Shown: in pieces, positions 1-11,299 of the stretch
Layout: each line of letters begins with the position of its first letter
How positions within the stretch are numbered: position 1 is the stretch's first letter
Assembly (NCBI GenBank): GCA_030765055.1
Contig: CM060947.1
Location: 264,604,886-264,668,885, forward strand
DNA: 64,000 nucleotides
Reading direction: 5' to 3'
Source of the DNA: Mantis religiosa
Taxonomy: Eukaryota > Arthropoda > Insecta > Mantodea > Mantidae
Made by a program: the position numbers and the translations under genes
The notes under the pieces: model-generated
What the model saw: only the letters and a program-made list of their open reading frames with translations
Told to the model about the DNA's origin: nothing
The model's database searches: none

Positions 1-610
1 TTGTAATTTACCGCATGATAATCCCAGTATCTAGCGCTAAACATTAATTTTACGATTAACCACATTTTCTGTAGTAAACACGACGGCTAGATCTATACAG
101 CGGTGAAGTCATTACAGTTTCTCGCAGTTGCCACGTGTCTGCCAGACCAAGATGTTTCCTACGAACAAGTGAATTATAAAGAAAGAAACACGTGAAAGAA
201 GAAGCGGCGGGAATCCGTCGATAACATGACAAGTTCCCGCATGAGGCTATGACATGTGACACGGCGTCGCGGCGCCTTTGAGCGAGAGAGAGAGAGAGCT
301 TTCCTGCGTCGATCAGGCGTGCAATGGAAATGCGCATCTTCTCAACAAGAAATGCTGAACCTGCAGCCCGAGATTACATTTGCACGACTCTAACACTTGG
401 GGATTCACATCGTAGTCAAAAACCAGAAGACGCTGCTGAGAATTTTGTATTCCCGCTTCTATCGGCTTTAACCTTATATCTAGGTATGAACATTGTACAG
501 CTACGTGCAAAAAACTTTGCTCCGCATAGTTGTTAATAACTGATTCCCTCTGTAAATAAGATAGGATGTTATGTAAAAAACTGAAGCTGCTGACAGTGAA
601 GAAAACTAGG
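1..610. other. No recognisable gene
   Basis: I see no homology to a known family here. There is a short GA-rich tract near 279-299. The open frames are short and overlap on both strands, as expected by chance. Confidence 0.4.
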
Positions 611-1642
611 TTATTAATAATAACTAAACACTAGTAGCACAACTTCACTTATCTTATTTAGATCCTGGTTTATAATTGACCGGTTTCAAAGCAAACATGT
701 GCTTTATCCTCAGCCACTCAGTTTGACTCTCACCCACTTACTGACTGACTGACCTTGACCACTACCGGAGTTTGAAGAATAGCTCCTTATCTAACTGCCA
801 TCTACCGGGGACAACACAAACTTATTGATGATGTCTATAGGAGGGATATCAAAATTCATTACGCGATCCTTATTTTTCAAAATAAATATCTTCTCCCAAA
901 CCATTAAATCTGTCGGTTCCTTCAATTGTTTCAACAATTTAACTTCTGGATTTACTTCATGATTATATGACCAAAAATGATCAGCCACTGCCGATTTCTC
1001 GGTCTGCCTATATTTAATATTTCTAAAATGTTCCTTCGCTCTGGTTTCCAAATTACGCTTAGTTCTGCCAATATAGATCTTGTCGCATTCTAAACAGTTA
1101 ACTTGATAAATACCAGATATTTTGTTGTCTGAAATTTTGTCTTTTTTGAAAACTGTAGCAAATTCTTTATACTGTAATTATTATGAGGTGCTAGTATTAT
1201 ACCCACTTCTTTGAAAAAATTTTGGAACTTTTTATTTGCCCATGGATAAGTAAATTTTTTGAAAATATAATCTTTTTTACTTTTTTAAGAGTGGAAACAT
1301 CATTAACATTTTTTTGATATTCAAATTTTTCCATTCTTCTGATTATAAAATCTTTATTAAAGCCGTTAATTAAAGCAGTGTTTACAATATGTTTATATTC
1401 CGCATTAAATTCTTCTTCATTTAGAGGTATGTTTATCAATCTGTAAATCAAACTATTCAAAACAGCAAATTTGTGTGACATAGGGTTAAAACTTTTATTT
1501 TTGATATAATTATCCGTGTGCGTTGACTTTCTATAGATGCCAAAACTTAATTTATTGTTATTTTTCATTATTTTTAGATCTAGATCAGGATCTAAATAAG
1601 ATAAGTGAAGTTGTGTTACTAGTGTTTAGTTATTATTAATAA
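611..1642 (-). mobile_element. Penelope-like element copy 1, bounded by 56-bp inverted repeats
   Basis: Bases 611-666 and 1587-1642 are near-perfect inverted repeats of each other (about 56 bp, one clear mismatch). The minus strand between them encodes the end of a reverse transcriptase followed by a GIY-YIG endonuclease, the domain order of Penelope-like retroelements. Family knowledge: Penelope elements often carry direct or inverted terminal repeats. The copy is truncated and lacks the reverse transcriptase core, so it is nonfunctional. A related copy lies at 58430-59040. Confidence 0.75.
791..1568 (-). pseudogene. Penelope-like RT C-terminus plus GIY-YIG endonuclease (broken)
   Basis: The segment 1568-1197 contains FGIYRKSTHTDNY followed by NPMSHKFAVLNSLIYRL, typical of the end of a Penelope-like reverse transcriptase. 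After a frame break, the region near 1115-1065 reads GIYQVNC, LECDK and IYIGRTKRNLETR, which is the GIY-YIG signature with a Cys-x2-Cys pair. The final segment 1051-791 continues with KEHFRNIKYRQTEKSAVADHF and ends LSPVDGS-stop. At least one frameshift separates the two halves. The product would nick DNA to prime reverse transcription, but no intact enzyme can be made here. The GIY-YIG identification is strong; the clade within Penelope-like elements is not assigned. Confidence 0.75.
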
Positions 1643-2445
1643 GATAGGATGTGTTTATACATCTTGAAGTCTTCACTCTGCATTTCAAACACGATTTATC
1701 CAACACTTATTCGTAAAGTTGTAGCTTAATATATAAATTAACCTACTATAATCTATCTGAGGCTAGTTTAAACATGTGTTTGGGAAGAGAGACAGAGACA
1801 ATACAGTGAAGCTGTTGATTGGTTTAGCGTTTTCTTTTATTTACATACGTACGATGAACCCCTCGTTTAAGTACAGTAATGTAAGTAGGTTTCTGATCAC
1901 TGCTCTGTGTGAGCTAATTTCAGAGAGAGAAAAGTATGCAAATGTTTCGATTCTTATAAACGTAATAGTCACTTGTTTCATCTTTCTGTTTCACATACCA
2001 CATAAGATGTGTTCTGTATACTATATACAGATTAGAGAGAAGACAGATGAAAGTATACACACTATTAGCTTATGTTAAGTTAAGCTGCATTTTATTTAAC
2101 AATTACTAAAGGGCACTGCCATTATATAATATTAATATTTTTGCATTCCTATACCAGGCAGCTCTCTCGCAACGAGGTCTGTATCGAGTTGAATGCTGAT
2201 TGTTTATAGTGTGAAGTTCCTTCTGATATTTAACACCTTCATCCCATGTACCTCATAAATCCAAGAACACCTACGAATATGTAATTTAAAATCAGTAAGA
2301 TTTTTGTCACAGAGCAGGCCAGTGCTTCAGCCGAAATAAAACACAATCGAGGCAAACCATTAAAAAGTGAAGAGAGCGGAAACATCGCGCATTCTTTCGC
2401 TGTGCTTAAAGAAAGAAACACGGAATCATCTATAAAACCATTAAG
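1643..2445. other. No recognisable gene
   Basis: Open frames here (for example 1776-2078 plus) have no recognisable domain and look like chance ORFs in AT-rich DNA. The right end abuts the SINE target duplication. Confidence 0.35.
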
Positions 2446-2723
2446 GCTGGCCCCATAGCTCAGTCGGTAGAGCACCTGCCTACCGTGCTAGGGGTCCCGG
2501 GTTTGATTCCCGGCGGTGGGGGTGGGGATTTTTCTCCGACCAAGATAATTCCCCATCTTTCCCAGAGCCTGGAAGTATGAATGAGAGTGTGAATGTGTGC
2601 GTGATGTAATGATTAAAAACCAAAGATAACGAGTTAACACCTTCAGTATGTTCCAAAGGAGAACGGCCGCCGATATGACCATCGGAGTTAAAGGTGGGCT
2701 ATAAATGGAACAAGGAAAAAAAT
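2446..2723 (+). mobile_element. SINE-1 copy, tRNA-derived, plus orientation
   Basis: The 5' head looks like a tRNA gene. It has an A-box-like TAGCTCAGTCGGTAGAGC and a B-box-like GGTTTGATTCCC, the internal RNA polymerase III promoter. A non-tRNA body follows with an A-rich end near 2700-2722. A short direct repeat CATTAAG flanks it (2439-2445 and 2724-2730). A second copy on the other strand at 35822-36083 shares head and body. This is a retroposon, not a functional tRNA gene. Confidence 0.8.
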
Positions 2724-3009
2724 CATTAAGAAAGAAACTGTTGGTGTTTCCGCAAGTAGTGTACATATTGTTAGAATATAACAGCAAGCATCCGGAACTC
2801 TAAGACGTAAATGCAAACCACGAGTGAGAAATATCACGATTTTACGAAAAGTGCTATAGGCAGTAAAGTTAATGATTATTCTCATAAATGAACCAACTCA
2901 CAGATTTAATAAGTTAATGTGTAACCCAGCTCTATTTATTAAAAAGTTAAGGCTGTTATATTGTCACAAACGACTGTATTAATTACACTCTGGTGACTCA
3001 AGTAGTAGA

Positions 3010-3361
3010 TGTGACGTCACTCCCTCCCCTCCTTTATGACTGGATGAGTGGTCTTTGGGCGATAGATGCCCTCTCTTAATGTAACCGTTGGAGAAGCAAC
3101 ATGTGTTTGTAGGCAACTCCACTTCTGGACAGCTAAATGGCCGTCATGGCTGCCCTTGTAATGATTGTTGTAATGTTTGTTGTAGTAAATTTTCTTATTA
3201 AGTGAATTCCATATTTAATTAGCCTTTGTACCAATGAAATCTTTATAAAGAAATTAAAACCTCACGCTAAAGCATGTAGTTCTACCCTGAGTGTTTGCTC
3301 CCGAGTGTTCGACCTGACCACGTGTTCCTTAATTTTCACAAACTAAGTTCAGGTCGTCACA
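3010..3361 (+). mobile_element. Putative LTR (352 bp) with adjacent primer-binding-like site
   Basis: The segment begins TGTGACGTCAC and ends GGTCGTCACA, giving TG...CA ends with a 6-bp terminal inversion. A TATA-like TTTATAAAG lies near 3241. Immediately downstream is TATTGGTGTTAGGCGCCGTG, placed where a primer-binding site should be. At 3581-3595 the motif CAGGTCG-ACACA resembles the LTR end again, possibly a remnant of the second LTR after deletion. No gag or pol is seen. I infer an LTR-retrotransposon remnant from structure alone. Confidence 0.4.
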
Positions 3362-3914
3362 TATTGGTGTTAGGCGCCGTGTATAACTTTTTTAAAGGTT
3401 CATTGTGAAAATTCATATAAAAAATCTTTCGCAATATGTAGAAATTGTGTATAAAAAGGTGTAAGACCACTTGGAAAATGCTTTTCTTACCCTTTTCATA
3501 GATGTAGTAGTTCAAGTAAACATGACAAACTAATAAAAGTTCTATGAATTAACATTTTGTTAGTTAAGGAGTATGTTGTAGGTTCAGGTCGACACAATAT
3601 ATACTGCAAAACTTATGTGCGGGCATGTAACGTCTAGAACGTGTCGAGTTGAGTCAGCTCCACCTTGTTATTTACAGCAGGATTACACTATCCTGAGATA
3701 GAGTATAAAGAAACACTTTAATATTAAGGATGGATAAAATTTCACTTTAACTACTGTATTAATAAAATACAATCACTAGGTCTACACTTTAAGTATAATA
3801 TTTATTGTAGTTTTAACATTTATTAATGAAATGTACAGCTACAACTTGTATTCATTCAGTAATTAACAAATATTTTCCTATATGTTCACATTCTACTGAC
3901 AATACATTCGTCAA
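3362..3914. other. AT-rich stretch, possibly decayed LTR-element interior
   Basis: No coding homology is seen. If the 3010-3361 LTR is real, part of this could be its 5' untranslated interior. Confidence 0.25.
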
Positions 3915-4008
3915 TGTAGCTTTCTGAAATGAAAATCAAATTAACCTAGAAACGACTAGCCAACATCGATTGTCTCATATTACCAGGCGGCCTTGCTCTA
4001 AATAGTTC
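3915..4008 (+). repeat. 94-bp direct repeat, left copy flanking mariner-C
   Basis: This is identical to 5655-5748 except for four substitutions (near 3930, 3983, 3996 and 4006). The two copies sit 1740 bp apart and exactly bracket mariner-C. Mariner target duplications are only the TA dinucleotide, so this is not an ordinary one. Confidence 0.85.
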
Positions 4009-4187
4009 ATATTGGCGTTCAGCTATAACACCTAGATTTTTGCAGGACTAGAACTAGATAGGAGCCTCCGTTTGATTTTAAAATACGCGTGGACTCTTTG
4101 TGAATGCGTGACAGAGCTGGCAGCACTGTAAAATACACAGAACTCTAGTGGCAGCGACGAAAGTTAGGACTGTTTTGGATACTTAAA

Positions 4188-5457
4188 GTGGTGACGTTTT
4201 CATTGCAAGAACAGCATGTAATCATTCGTTTTCTCCATTTTCGTGGTGTGACACCTATTGAAATTCATCGTCAGTTGAGTGAGGTATGTGGTTATGGTAC
4301 CATGGATGTGTCTAATGTACGTTCCTGGGTGTGACAGTTCAATGAAAACAGAACATCGTGTGACAACAAACCAAGACAGTCAAGTGAGGCATGTGGTGAT
4401 GGTACCATGGATGTGTCTAATGTACGTTCCTGGGTGCGACAGTTCAATGAAGACAGAACATCGTGTGACAACAAACCAAGACAGTCAAGTGAGGCATGTG
4501 GTGATGGTACCATGGATGTGTCTAATGTACGTTCCTGGGTGTGACAGTTCAATGAAAGCAGAACATCGTGTAACAACAAACCAAGATAGTTCAGCAGGCA
4601 AGTGGTGATGGTACCATGGATGTGTCTAATGTACGTTCCTGGGTGCGACAGTTCAATGAAGGCAGAGCATCGTGTTACAACAAACCAAGATAGTTCAGCA
4701 GGCAAGTGGTGATGGTACCATGGATGCGTCTAATGTACGTTCCTGGGTGCGACAGTTCAATGAAGGCAGAGCATCGTGTTACAACAAACCAAGACAGTTG
4801 AGTGAGGTATGTGGTGATGGTATCATGGTTGTGTCTAATGTACGTTCCTGCTCAATGAAGGCAGAACATCGTGTGACAACAAACCAAGACAGTTGCAAAT
4901 ATCGCCTTCAAAACTGGCATTTTCGTGCACACAATCCTGCAAGAAGATCTGAAAATGCATAAATTGTCTTCCAGGTGACTGCCACGAATGCTGACGGATG
5001 ATCACAAGGCTGCGCGCGTGGCAAATTTTCAGGTGATGACGTGCAATGGCGCCATGAATAGAACTTTCTTTCAATCGATTGTGACAATGGATAAGACGTG
5101 GATGCCCATTTTTAACCCTGAAACAAAGCGCCAGTGAGGTCAATGGAAGCACACAGACTTACCACCACCAACAAAATTTCGGGTGAGCGCCAGTGCAGAC
5201 AAAATGATTGTTACCATCTTCTGGGACAGAAGTGGTATTTTGCTTACTCATTGCATTTCAGAAGACACTACGGTGACAGTTGCATCCTACCAATATGTTT
5301 TCAGAATAAACTCCTGCCAGCATTGCGTGAAAAATTGGCAGGAAAAGTTGGACGTGTGCTCTTTTGTCAAGACAGCGCACCAGCGCATCGGGCGAACGCG
5401 ACGCAGGAGTTTCTTCGTAACAACTTTGAGGTGATTGCTCATGCTCCCGGATCCTAG
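4188..5457 (+). pseudogene. Mariner-C transposase relic
   Basis: The N-terminus reads TFSLQEQHVIIRFLHFRGV, PIEIHRQLSE, then TMDVSNVRSWVRQFNE, which is the paired helix-turn-helix DNA-binding region of mariner transposases. The start codon aligned with ATG in the second copy is GTG at 4188. The helix-turn-helix section is repeated about six times with internal stops. The catalytic part survives in pieces: a PETK/RQSME-like stretch near 5110-5145, then IFWDRSGILLTH near 5217-5250 and VLFCQDSAPAHRANATQ near 5357-5410 containing the second catalytic Asp. The third Asp region is lost after 5440. It is nonfunctional. Confidence 0.75.
4281..4900 (+). repeat. 105-bp tandem array of the mariner-C DNA-binding segment (~6 units)
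   Basis: The unit begins GAGGCATGTGGTGATGG and recurs at about 4281, 4386, 4491, 4597, 4701 and 4804, a 105-bp period that equals 35 codons. Because the period is a multiple of three, each unit re-reads the same peptide (GDGTMDVSNVRSWVRQFNE, then RTSCDNKPRQ). Units 4-6 are more diverged. The same unit makes the much larger inverted array at 20867-22629. Confidence 0.9.
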
Positions 5458-5654
5458 CGCCTTTCGGCTGTTTTCTACGACGAGAGACACTCTCCGTGGA
5501 CGCAGATTCACTAGTCGTGTCACTACTGCCTCAGCGAATTTCCAGTGGTCAAAACTCACTCCTAATGAAGGCAGATTACGTTGAGAAGTGACAGTAGTTT
5601 GTAATGTGACTACTTTGTGAGAAAAAAAGGAAGTGTCATAACTTGGGTGCATTT

Positions 5655-5748
5655 TGTAGCTTTCTGAAACGAAAATCAAATTAACCTAGAAACGACTAGC
5701 CAACATCGATTGTCTCATATTAGCAGGCGGCCTTGGTCTAAATAGCTC
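5655..5748 (+). repeat. 94-bp direct repeat, right copy flanking mariner-C
   Basis: This is the partner of 3915-4008 with about 96% identity. It starts TGTAGCTTTCTGAAAC and ends AAATAGCTC. Confidence 0.85.
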
Positions 5749-6337
5749 TACATTCCAGAAAATAACATTACAAATAATTTTACTATTTTATTACTCCTGG
5801 AAATTTTAACACTCATGGATAAAATAAGTCCTGATTCACTACCACCAGAAATAATCATTATGACATATAGTATGGCATGCAAACTATTTTAGAAATACGT
5901 ATTGGATTTTAGGTATTAAGTTTACGGTTACATTGTCTTACAAGACATTACAGCGCTATGTTTCCTAGAATCCAACACTACAGATAGAGATGTCACGGAA
6001 TGTTGCAGAAAGTAAAGTGCTTTAAACCAGCGAGTCAGAATGGAGCATTCTAGAGATAGTTATACCAGCTTAAACGTCTATTGTAGTTTTCCATAGCAGG
6101 GATTAAAGTTGATTGGTTCATTTGAACGAACAAGCAATGCTCATGTGCCGTTAAGGGAGGATGGTAATAGCGGTGGTAGAAACGTAGATAGGGGTTAATG
6201 GCAGACTGCACCCCTTCGCTAGGACAGCGTAAGGTGAGAGCGCTATGCTTAGCTACATAACTCCTAAACATTTACTGTACGAAATTACTCTTATTGGAAA
6301 AGCGCTCCCAGCTTGTACTTTTGTGTTGATTCCTGCC
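5749..6337. other. No recognisable gene
   Basis: This is AT-rich unique sequence. Only short chance frames are seen on the minus strand. Confidence 0.35.
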
Positions 6338-7290
6338 ACAAGGGAATACAGTAGACTTTAAGTGATAGTCAAATGTCTTATATACATGACTTACTCTACT
6401 CTTGTATAAACACTTATTGCTCTATCTACTTCAAGATAAACATTATCTTATTGTAGTTACAAGGGAATACAGTAGACTTTAAGTGATAGTCAAATGTTTT
6501 ATATACATGACCTTCTCTACTCTTGTACAAACACTTATTGTTCTATCTACTTTAAGATAAACATTATCTTATTGTAGTTACAAGGGAATACAGTAGACTT
6601 TAAGTGATAGTCAAATGTTTTATATACATGACTTTCTCTACTCTTGTACAAACACTTATTGCTCTATACACTTCAAGATAAACATTATCTTATTGTAGTT
6701 ACAAGGGAATACAGTAGACTTTAAGTGATACTCAAATGTTTTATATACATGACCTTCTCTACTCTTGTACAAACACTTATTGCTCTATACACTTCAAGAT
6801 AAACATTATCTTATTGTAGTTACAAGGGAATACAGTAGACTTTAAGTGATAGTCAAATGTTTTATACACATGACCTTCTCTACTCTTGTAGAACACTTAT
6901 TGCTCTATCTACTTCAAGACAAACATTATCTTATTGTAGTTACAAGGGAATACAGTAGATGTTAAGTGACAGTCAAATGTTTTATATACATGACTTTCTC
7001 TTCTATTGTACAAACACTTATTGCTCTATACACTTCAAGATAAACATTATCTTATTGTAGTTACAAGGGAATACTGTAGACTTTAAGTGATAGTCAAATG
7101 TTTTATATACATGACTTTCTCTACTCTTGTACAAACACTTATTGCTCTACCTACTTCAAGATAAACATTATCTTATTGTAGTTACAAGGGAATACAGTAG
7201 ACTTTAAGTGGCAGTCAAATGTTTTATATAAATCATTTACGAGACAATATCTGTACCTACAAGGGCGTACAGTAGACTGAAGTGATAGTC
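6338..7290 (+). repeat. 121-bp minisatellite, plus orientation (~7.5 units)
   Basis: The unit starts ACAAGGGAATACAGTAGAC and recurs at 6338, 6459, 6580 and onward with a 121-bp period. Units are highly similar. The last unit decays near 7258-7290 into TTGTCTAGGT. The reverse complement of this junction also follows the oppositely oriented array at 56505-57490, so the array sits inside a dispersed element rather than arising twice from random sequence. Confidence 0.92.
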
Positions 7291-8814
7291 AAGTGTTTTA
7301 GAGCTGGTTGTCTAGGTAGCGGTCTTTGAAATTTCGTAATGTTTTCATGATGATAGGAAATAAATGAAATAAATGAAAAGTATAATTTCTGGAAAACTTG
7401 AGCACTAACAAGGAATATTTCGGAAATTCTGATGTCTATGAAAAATATTTGACATAAATTTTGATGTGTAATGTACTGTATGTTTTTGTTAAATTAAGTT
7501 CTTTTCACTACTGACGGTTTAAAGGGTATGTGAAAGATATTCAGAATGGAGAGGATTTCAGAGAAAATTCCCAGAAAATTCATTATGTACAACATATTTG
7601 AAATTAAAATATCTGAAACATTTTATATTTCAATCACAATAATTAGTCATTTGGATAAAATATAAATGTTCTCTGTAAAGTTAAATAATAAGTTTCATAA
7701 GTAACTTTGGGTACAGAAGACTCAAAACGTTCATTTCCGGTGAGATGTAGATATTGAATTTTTGTGTAGAATGTAATAGCTACTCTGTCTACTTGTACAC
7801 GGCAAGGGACGTAATAAACAATGAATGGGTATAAATATGTACATTTTATTATTTGAACAATGGTCCAGATTTTGTGGATGCTGTACTGACAGTAACAGTG
7901 ATTGAAGCTGTTAAATCACCGACTGTGATAGTTCCACGGTTCGGAAGATGGGTGACGTCAGGTTTGCCATAGCAACGTGGTAAGGACGTTAGTGCGCACG
8001 TTCAAACAGAACGAGGGTAAGTTAAAACAAACAAGGGCTCCCAAGTGAACGATATGTTACCCTAAGAATATCTTCATTAGATGTAAGCATTTAAAAAGCT
8101 GCCCAAGGGAAGTGAAGAGAGGATAAACACTGTTAAGTAATGTTTGTCGAACATATACTGGTAATTTAGTGGTCAAATTTACACGCCACTGAGTGATTCT
8201 ACATCAAACAGCAATTGCGTCAGAACATACACTGAAAATGCGCATTTCGAGATATCGAAAGTGCCTCCCAGTCGTTATCTAGCCTCAGATTGCATTTGTC
8301 TATATCCTTACGTTTCTTTAAGGCCATAGAGAGTTAATCAAAGCTTCAGTTTTGCGAAAGCAAAATATAACAGAAGTTCTGAAAATGTATATTAATCAAA
8401 GGCATGGTGCAACATCTACAAAATGGAGGAAAGTATCTCCCTTTTTATGAACTAAGCCAATGTGGTATTATGCTCTGTGTTTTGCGTGAATTTCTTAGTG
8501 CAGATACACCAAGATCATTACAAGATAACACTAAATAGATTTCTAAGCATGTTTTATAAAGTACGTAAGTTGAGATTCGCTATTTGTGGCTACCGATTAA
8601 TGTATTTCAGGTATCTTTATTATGTATAGTACATACTTTGAGGTAAATAGAAGAACTTCGGGTGGTATACAGTATAATTTTTTTTTCGGTAAAGTACAAT
8701 ACTTTCTATAGAATGCCACTTGATAGGTTGAAAAGCATTTTTGGCTCCCGAAGATTTTAGATTGCAGTAGAAAGTTCAACCAGAACTTTGGTTTAGAATT
8801 TAATGCCTTTCTTG
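7291..8814. other. 1.5 kb without recognisable gene
   Basis: This is AT-rich. I see no coding homology, tandem repeat or tRNA-like promoter. Confidence 0.35.
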
Positions 8815-9610
8815 TCTTAGATTAGATTAGATTGATTTGCGTTCAGTAGGTTCACTTGTAGCCAGAAAAGGCTGTGAACATTGAACATGTCCAGAGGTAT
8901 AAAGTTTAATAGCATATATATGTACAAAAGTTAACATAAGACACATATTATGGTATACAGGCAATATGAACAACAATATGGAAAACAAAGCAGGGATAAT
9001 TATATATGATACAAAATCAAACACTTTTTAATTCAGCTTTCGCTTGGCTTATGCCAGTACGTCTCAACCTTTTTGCAATGGATACTATTCTTGTTATTTA
9101 TAAAATACATATGCATTAAAAATAAACTTTCAACATGCATCAAATATTTATAAGTAATGATTTGTCATTGGAACAGTTACATACTACTTATAGAGCTACA
9201 GAAGCATTATCAGGATAATTTGTCTGTCAGATAATCTTGTACAGAATAAAAAGATTGTGAGCAAATGAACTCTCTAACAGCTTTTTTAAAAGTACCGAAA
9301 TTATCAATTTTTTTCTTTAAGAACATTAGGAAGTGCGCCAAATACTTTGATAGTTTCATAATGCACACCTTTCTGGAAGCAAGAAAGTTTAGCACTGGGA
9401 TAATGGATATTATACTTTTGTCAAGAGTTTATTTTGTGAATTACATTATTTGTTGTAAATAAGGCACGATTGCATACAAAGAATTTTGGGATGGAGAATA
9501 TATACATGCAAGGAAGCGTTAATATCTTCAATCTTCTAAAAAGATATTTACAGGAGCATCTGTTGTGGGTGTTAGTAATAATTCTTATAACCTTCTTTTG
9601 CATCTAATCT
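8815..9610 (-). mobile_element. LINE-A copy 1 (5'-truncated non-LTR retrotransposon)
   Basis: The minus strand matches the plus-strand copy at 23617-24575 across the reverse transcriptase C-terminus and the 3' untranslated region. Coding remnants include KKVIRIITNTHNRCSCK (9603-9421) and FKKAVREFICS, then VQDYLTDKLS-stop (ending 9210). The 3' UTR runs to about 8820 and ends in a TCTAA-type repeat. Both ends carry pentamer repeats (8817-8836 and 9601-9620) in inverted orientation. The copy is too short to be active. Confidence 0.75.
9210..9603 (-). pseudogene. LINE-A reverse transcriptase C-terminal relic
   Basis: This is the thumb and C-terminal tail of a CR1/jockey-like reverse transcriptase. 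It has the RIITNTHNRCSCKYLFRRLK block and the family-typical final FKKAVREF, then QDYLTDKLS-stop. A frameshift separates the two ORFs at 9395-9421. The palm domain with the catalytic Asp pair is absent by truncation. The plus-strand copy at 23617 keeps the same region in one open frame, which confirms the reading. Confidence 0.7.
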
Positions 9611-10220
9611 AATCTAATAAGCATTCATTGTTATTAATATTATTTTAATTATATCTGTTGGCCAGAATTGAATCCAGAGCAAGTTTGGTGTTTGGATCCA
9701 GTGTTCGAAACATATATAGGACAGTGAAGCAGAAATTATATCATTTATTTCAAGCTTGAGTTAGGCAGTAAGTTGTAACAAAGAAAACAAAACAAAATCA
9801 GCTCACAGTTACAGGGTTATCACGGGGTACCAGCCACTACACATGGAATAACAAATCCTATTTGTTATTATGTACGAAACGATAATCAGTTTAAAGACTG
9901 TAAATTGAATACGATCAGTATTGGTTTAATTTGAATTTACATGTAAATATTATTATTGCTGTTTAATTTAATTTCTCAAAAATAATTAAGAATTATCTAC
10001 AGTACAACCACACCATTTTATTACACTTTCATTTTACCCAAACGCAAGCATGTTCACCAATGCCATAACTGTCTAAACACGTCATAAAGTTACTGTGATT
10101 CGCTCCTGCTTAATTATGGACTCCTCTGTTTGACTATTTTGAATTTGTATTTATTTCTCATCTTTCTTCTACATACAATTTCTTTCTCACAATAACAAAA
10201 TGACTTATTGACACCTTTCT
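9611..10220. other. No recognisable gene
   Basis: This is AT-rich sequence between two LINE remnants. No family is recognised. Confidence 0.35.
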
Positions 10221-11060
10221 CCCTGCTTGCATCGAGTCTCGTTCTCAATACACATAACCCCTGGTTCTCCGTGTATTGATGACCCTCCTCTCCCTTGTAT
10301 TCCTCGTTCTAGTTCTCCATCCCTTAATTGTTATTTATTCTTCATTAGTCTTAACCATTTCTCTCTAATTTTCCCCAGACATTCACCTATAATTCTTACA
10401 TTATTTTTCCCTTTTATCAATAACTTTCCTTTATTATTAAAACCTCCCCCCATTCCTAGAACTGTGCCACTTTTCTTACCAAATTTATTCTCTCCATATC
10501 TTTGTTTGTTTGCAATAAAGTATACTATGCCAGTCTGTATCCTCTTCTCCACACATTGGGCATTTCCCTGTATCCTTTTCATATCTAATGCCTTTCAAAT
10601 TTCTAACTCCTCTCCTTGCCTAGGCAAATCTTTCTCGTCCTAACTTATTACACACATGTACTTCTCCATCTCCCACACTGTCTCTGTTTCCCTATATGTC
10701 CTCAATGATCTTTTCTCCCTTACACTGGTAAATATAACTTGGCTATCTAAATCTTCCAGCCTTAATGCTACCTCTTTCAAAAAGCCTCTATAATAATACT
10801 CCTCGTTTATCCAAATATGTCCCATACCTATCTTATCCACCAGTTCCCTTACTTTTTGCACCCAAGACTCTCCCCATTTGCTTTTCATCTGCAAAAGAAA
10901 ACATTCCTTGATAATATTGCTTTCCTCCAAATTGGCAACTCTGTATAGATATTTCAATACCCTTGAGACAATTTTAACTCTTGTTGAATGTCTTCCCAAC
11001 TCTAAGTGTGCTGCCCCATTAGATGAAGCTATCGGTAAGCCCAAAATTTACAGAAAGATC
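10221..11060 (-). pseudogene. LINE-B copy 1, C-terminal relic with zinc-knuckle-like motif
   Basis: On the minus strand the region 11044-10640 reads GLPIASSNGAAHLELGRHST, then VSRVLKYLYRV, then KIGMGHIWINEEY. Near 10590-10530 a CPMCGEEDTDWHSILYC motif (Cys-x2-Cys-x8-His-x4-Cys) follows, and the relic ends IREKWLRLMKNK near 10331. This order is typical of the C-terminal domain downstream of the reverse transcriptase in some insect non-LTR elements. The frames shift more than once. The same landmarks occur in copy 2 at 15975-17235, which makes the family assignment internally consistent; the clade is not named. Confidence 0.65.
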
Positions 11061-11299
11061 TGCTTGACAAAGTAGACAATGAAGTCACTAAATTTAAATT
11101 CACATGTAGCAAAATAAATATAAAATACTTGGGCTCAAAAGAGAAAGGAAAACGTGATGGCTTGCATTCACATGAAGATGGCAGCACTTGTAAATTAAAG
11201 ACATTAAATTTCGTTGTTCATCTGCTGACAGTTACTAAGCACAGTTTCAGACATTTTGGACTCTCATTTGTTATGTAACAGCCGTTTGAGTGAGATGAC

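Larger units (their letters stand above)
4009..5654 (+). mobile_element. Mariner-C copy 1
   Basis: This is a decayed mariner-type DNA transposon. Its 5' leader (about 4022-4187) matches 18905-19060. The transposase begins at a degenerate start and is interrupted by an in-place tandem array (4281-4900), then resumes with catalytic-domain fragments to about 5457. I could not define clean terminal inverted repeats. The element is bracketed by 94-bp direct repeats. Confidence 0.7.

Noticed and set aside
1776..2078. Possible small host gene
   Set aside because: No recognisable domain, no splice or promoter support, and composition like the surroundings.
2446..2525. Functional tRNA gene
   Set aside because: A and B boxes are present but the sequence continues into a shared SINE body with target duplications and a second copy; the cloverleaf is imperfect.
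10227..10643. Plus-strand 138-codon frame rich in Pro/Ser/Leu
   Set aside because: It is antisense to the LINE-B C-terminus, whose CPMCGEEDTDWH motif is on the minus strand.
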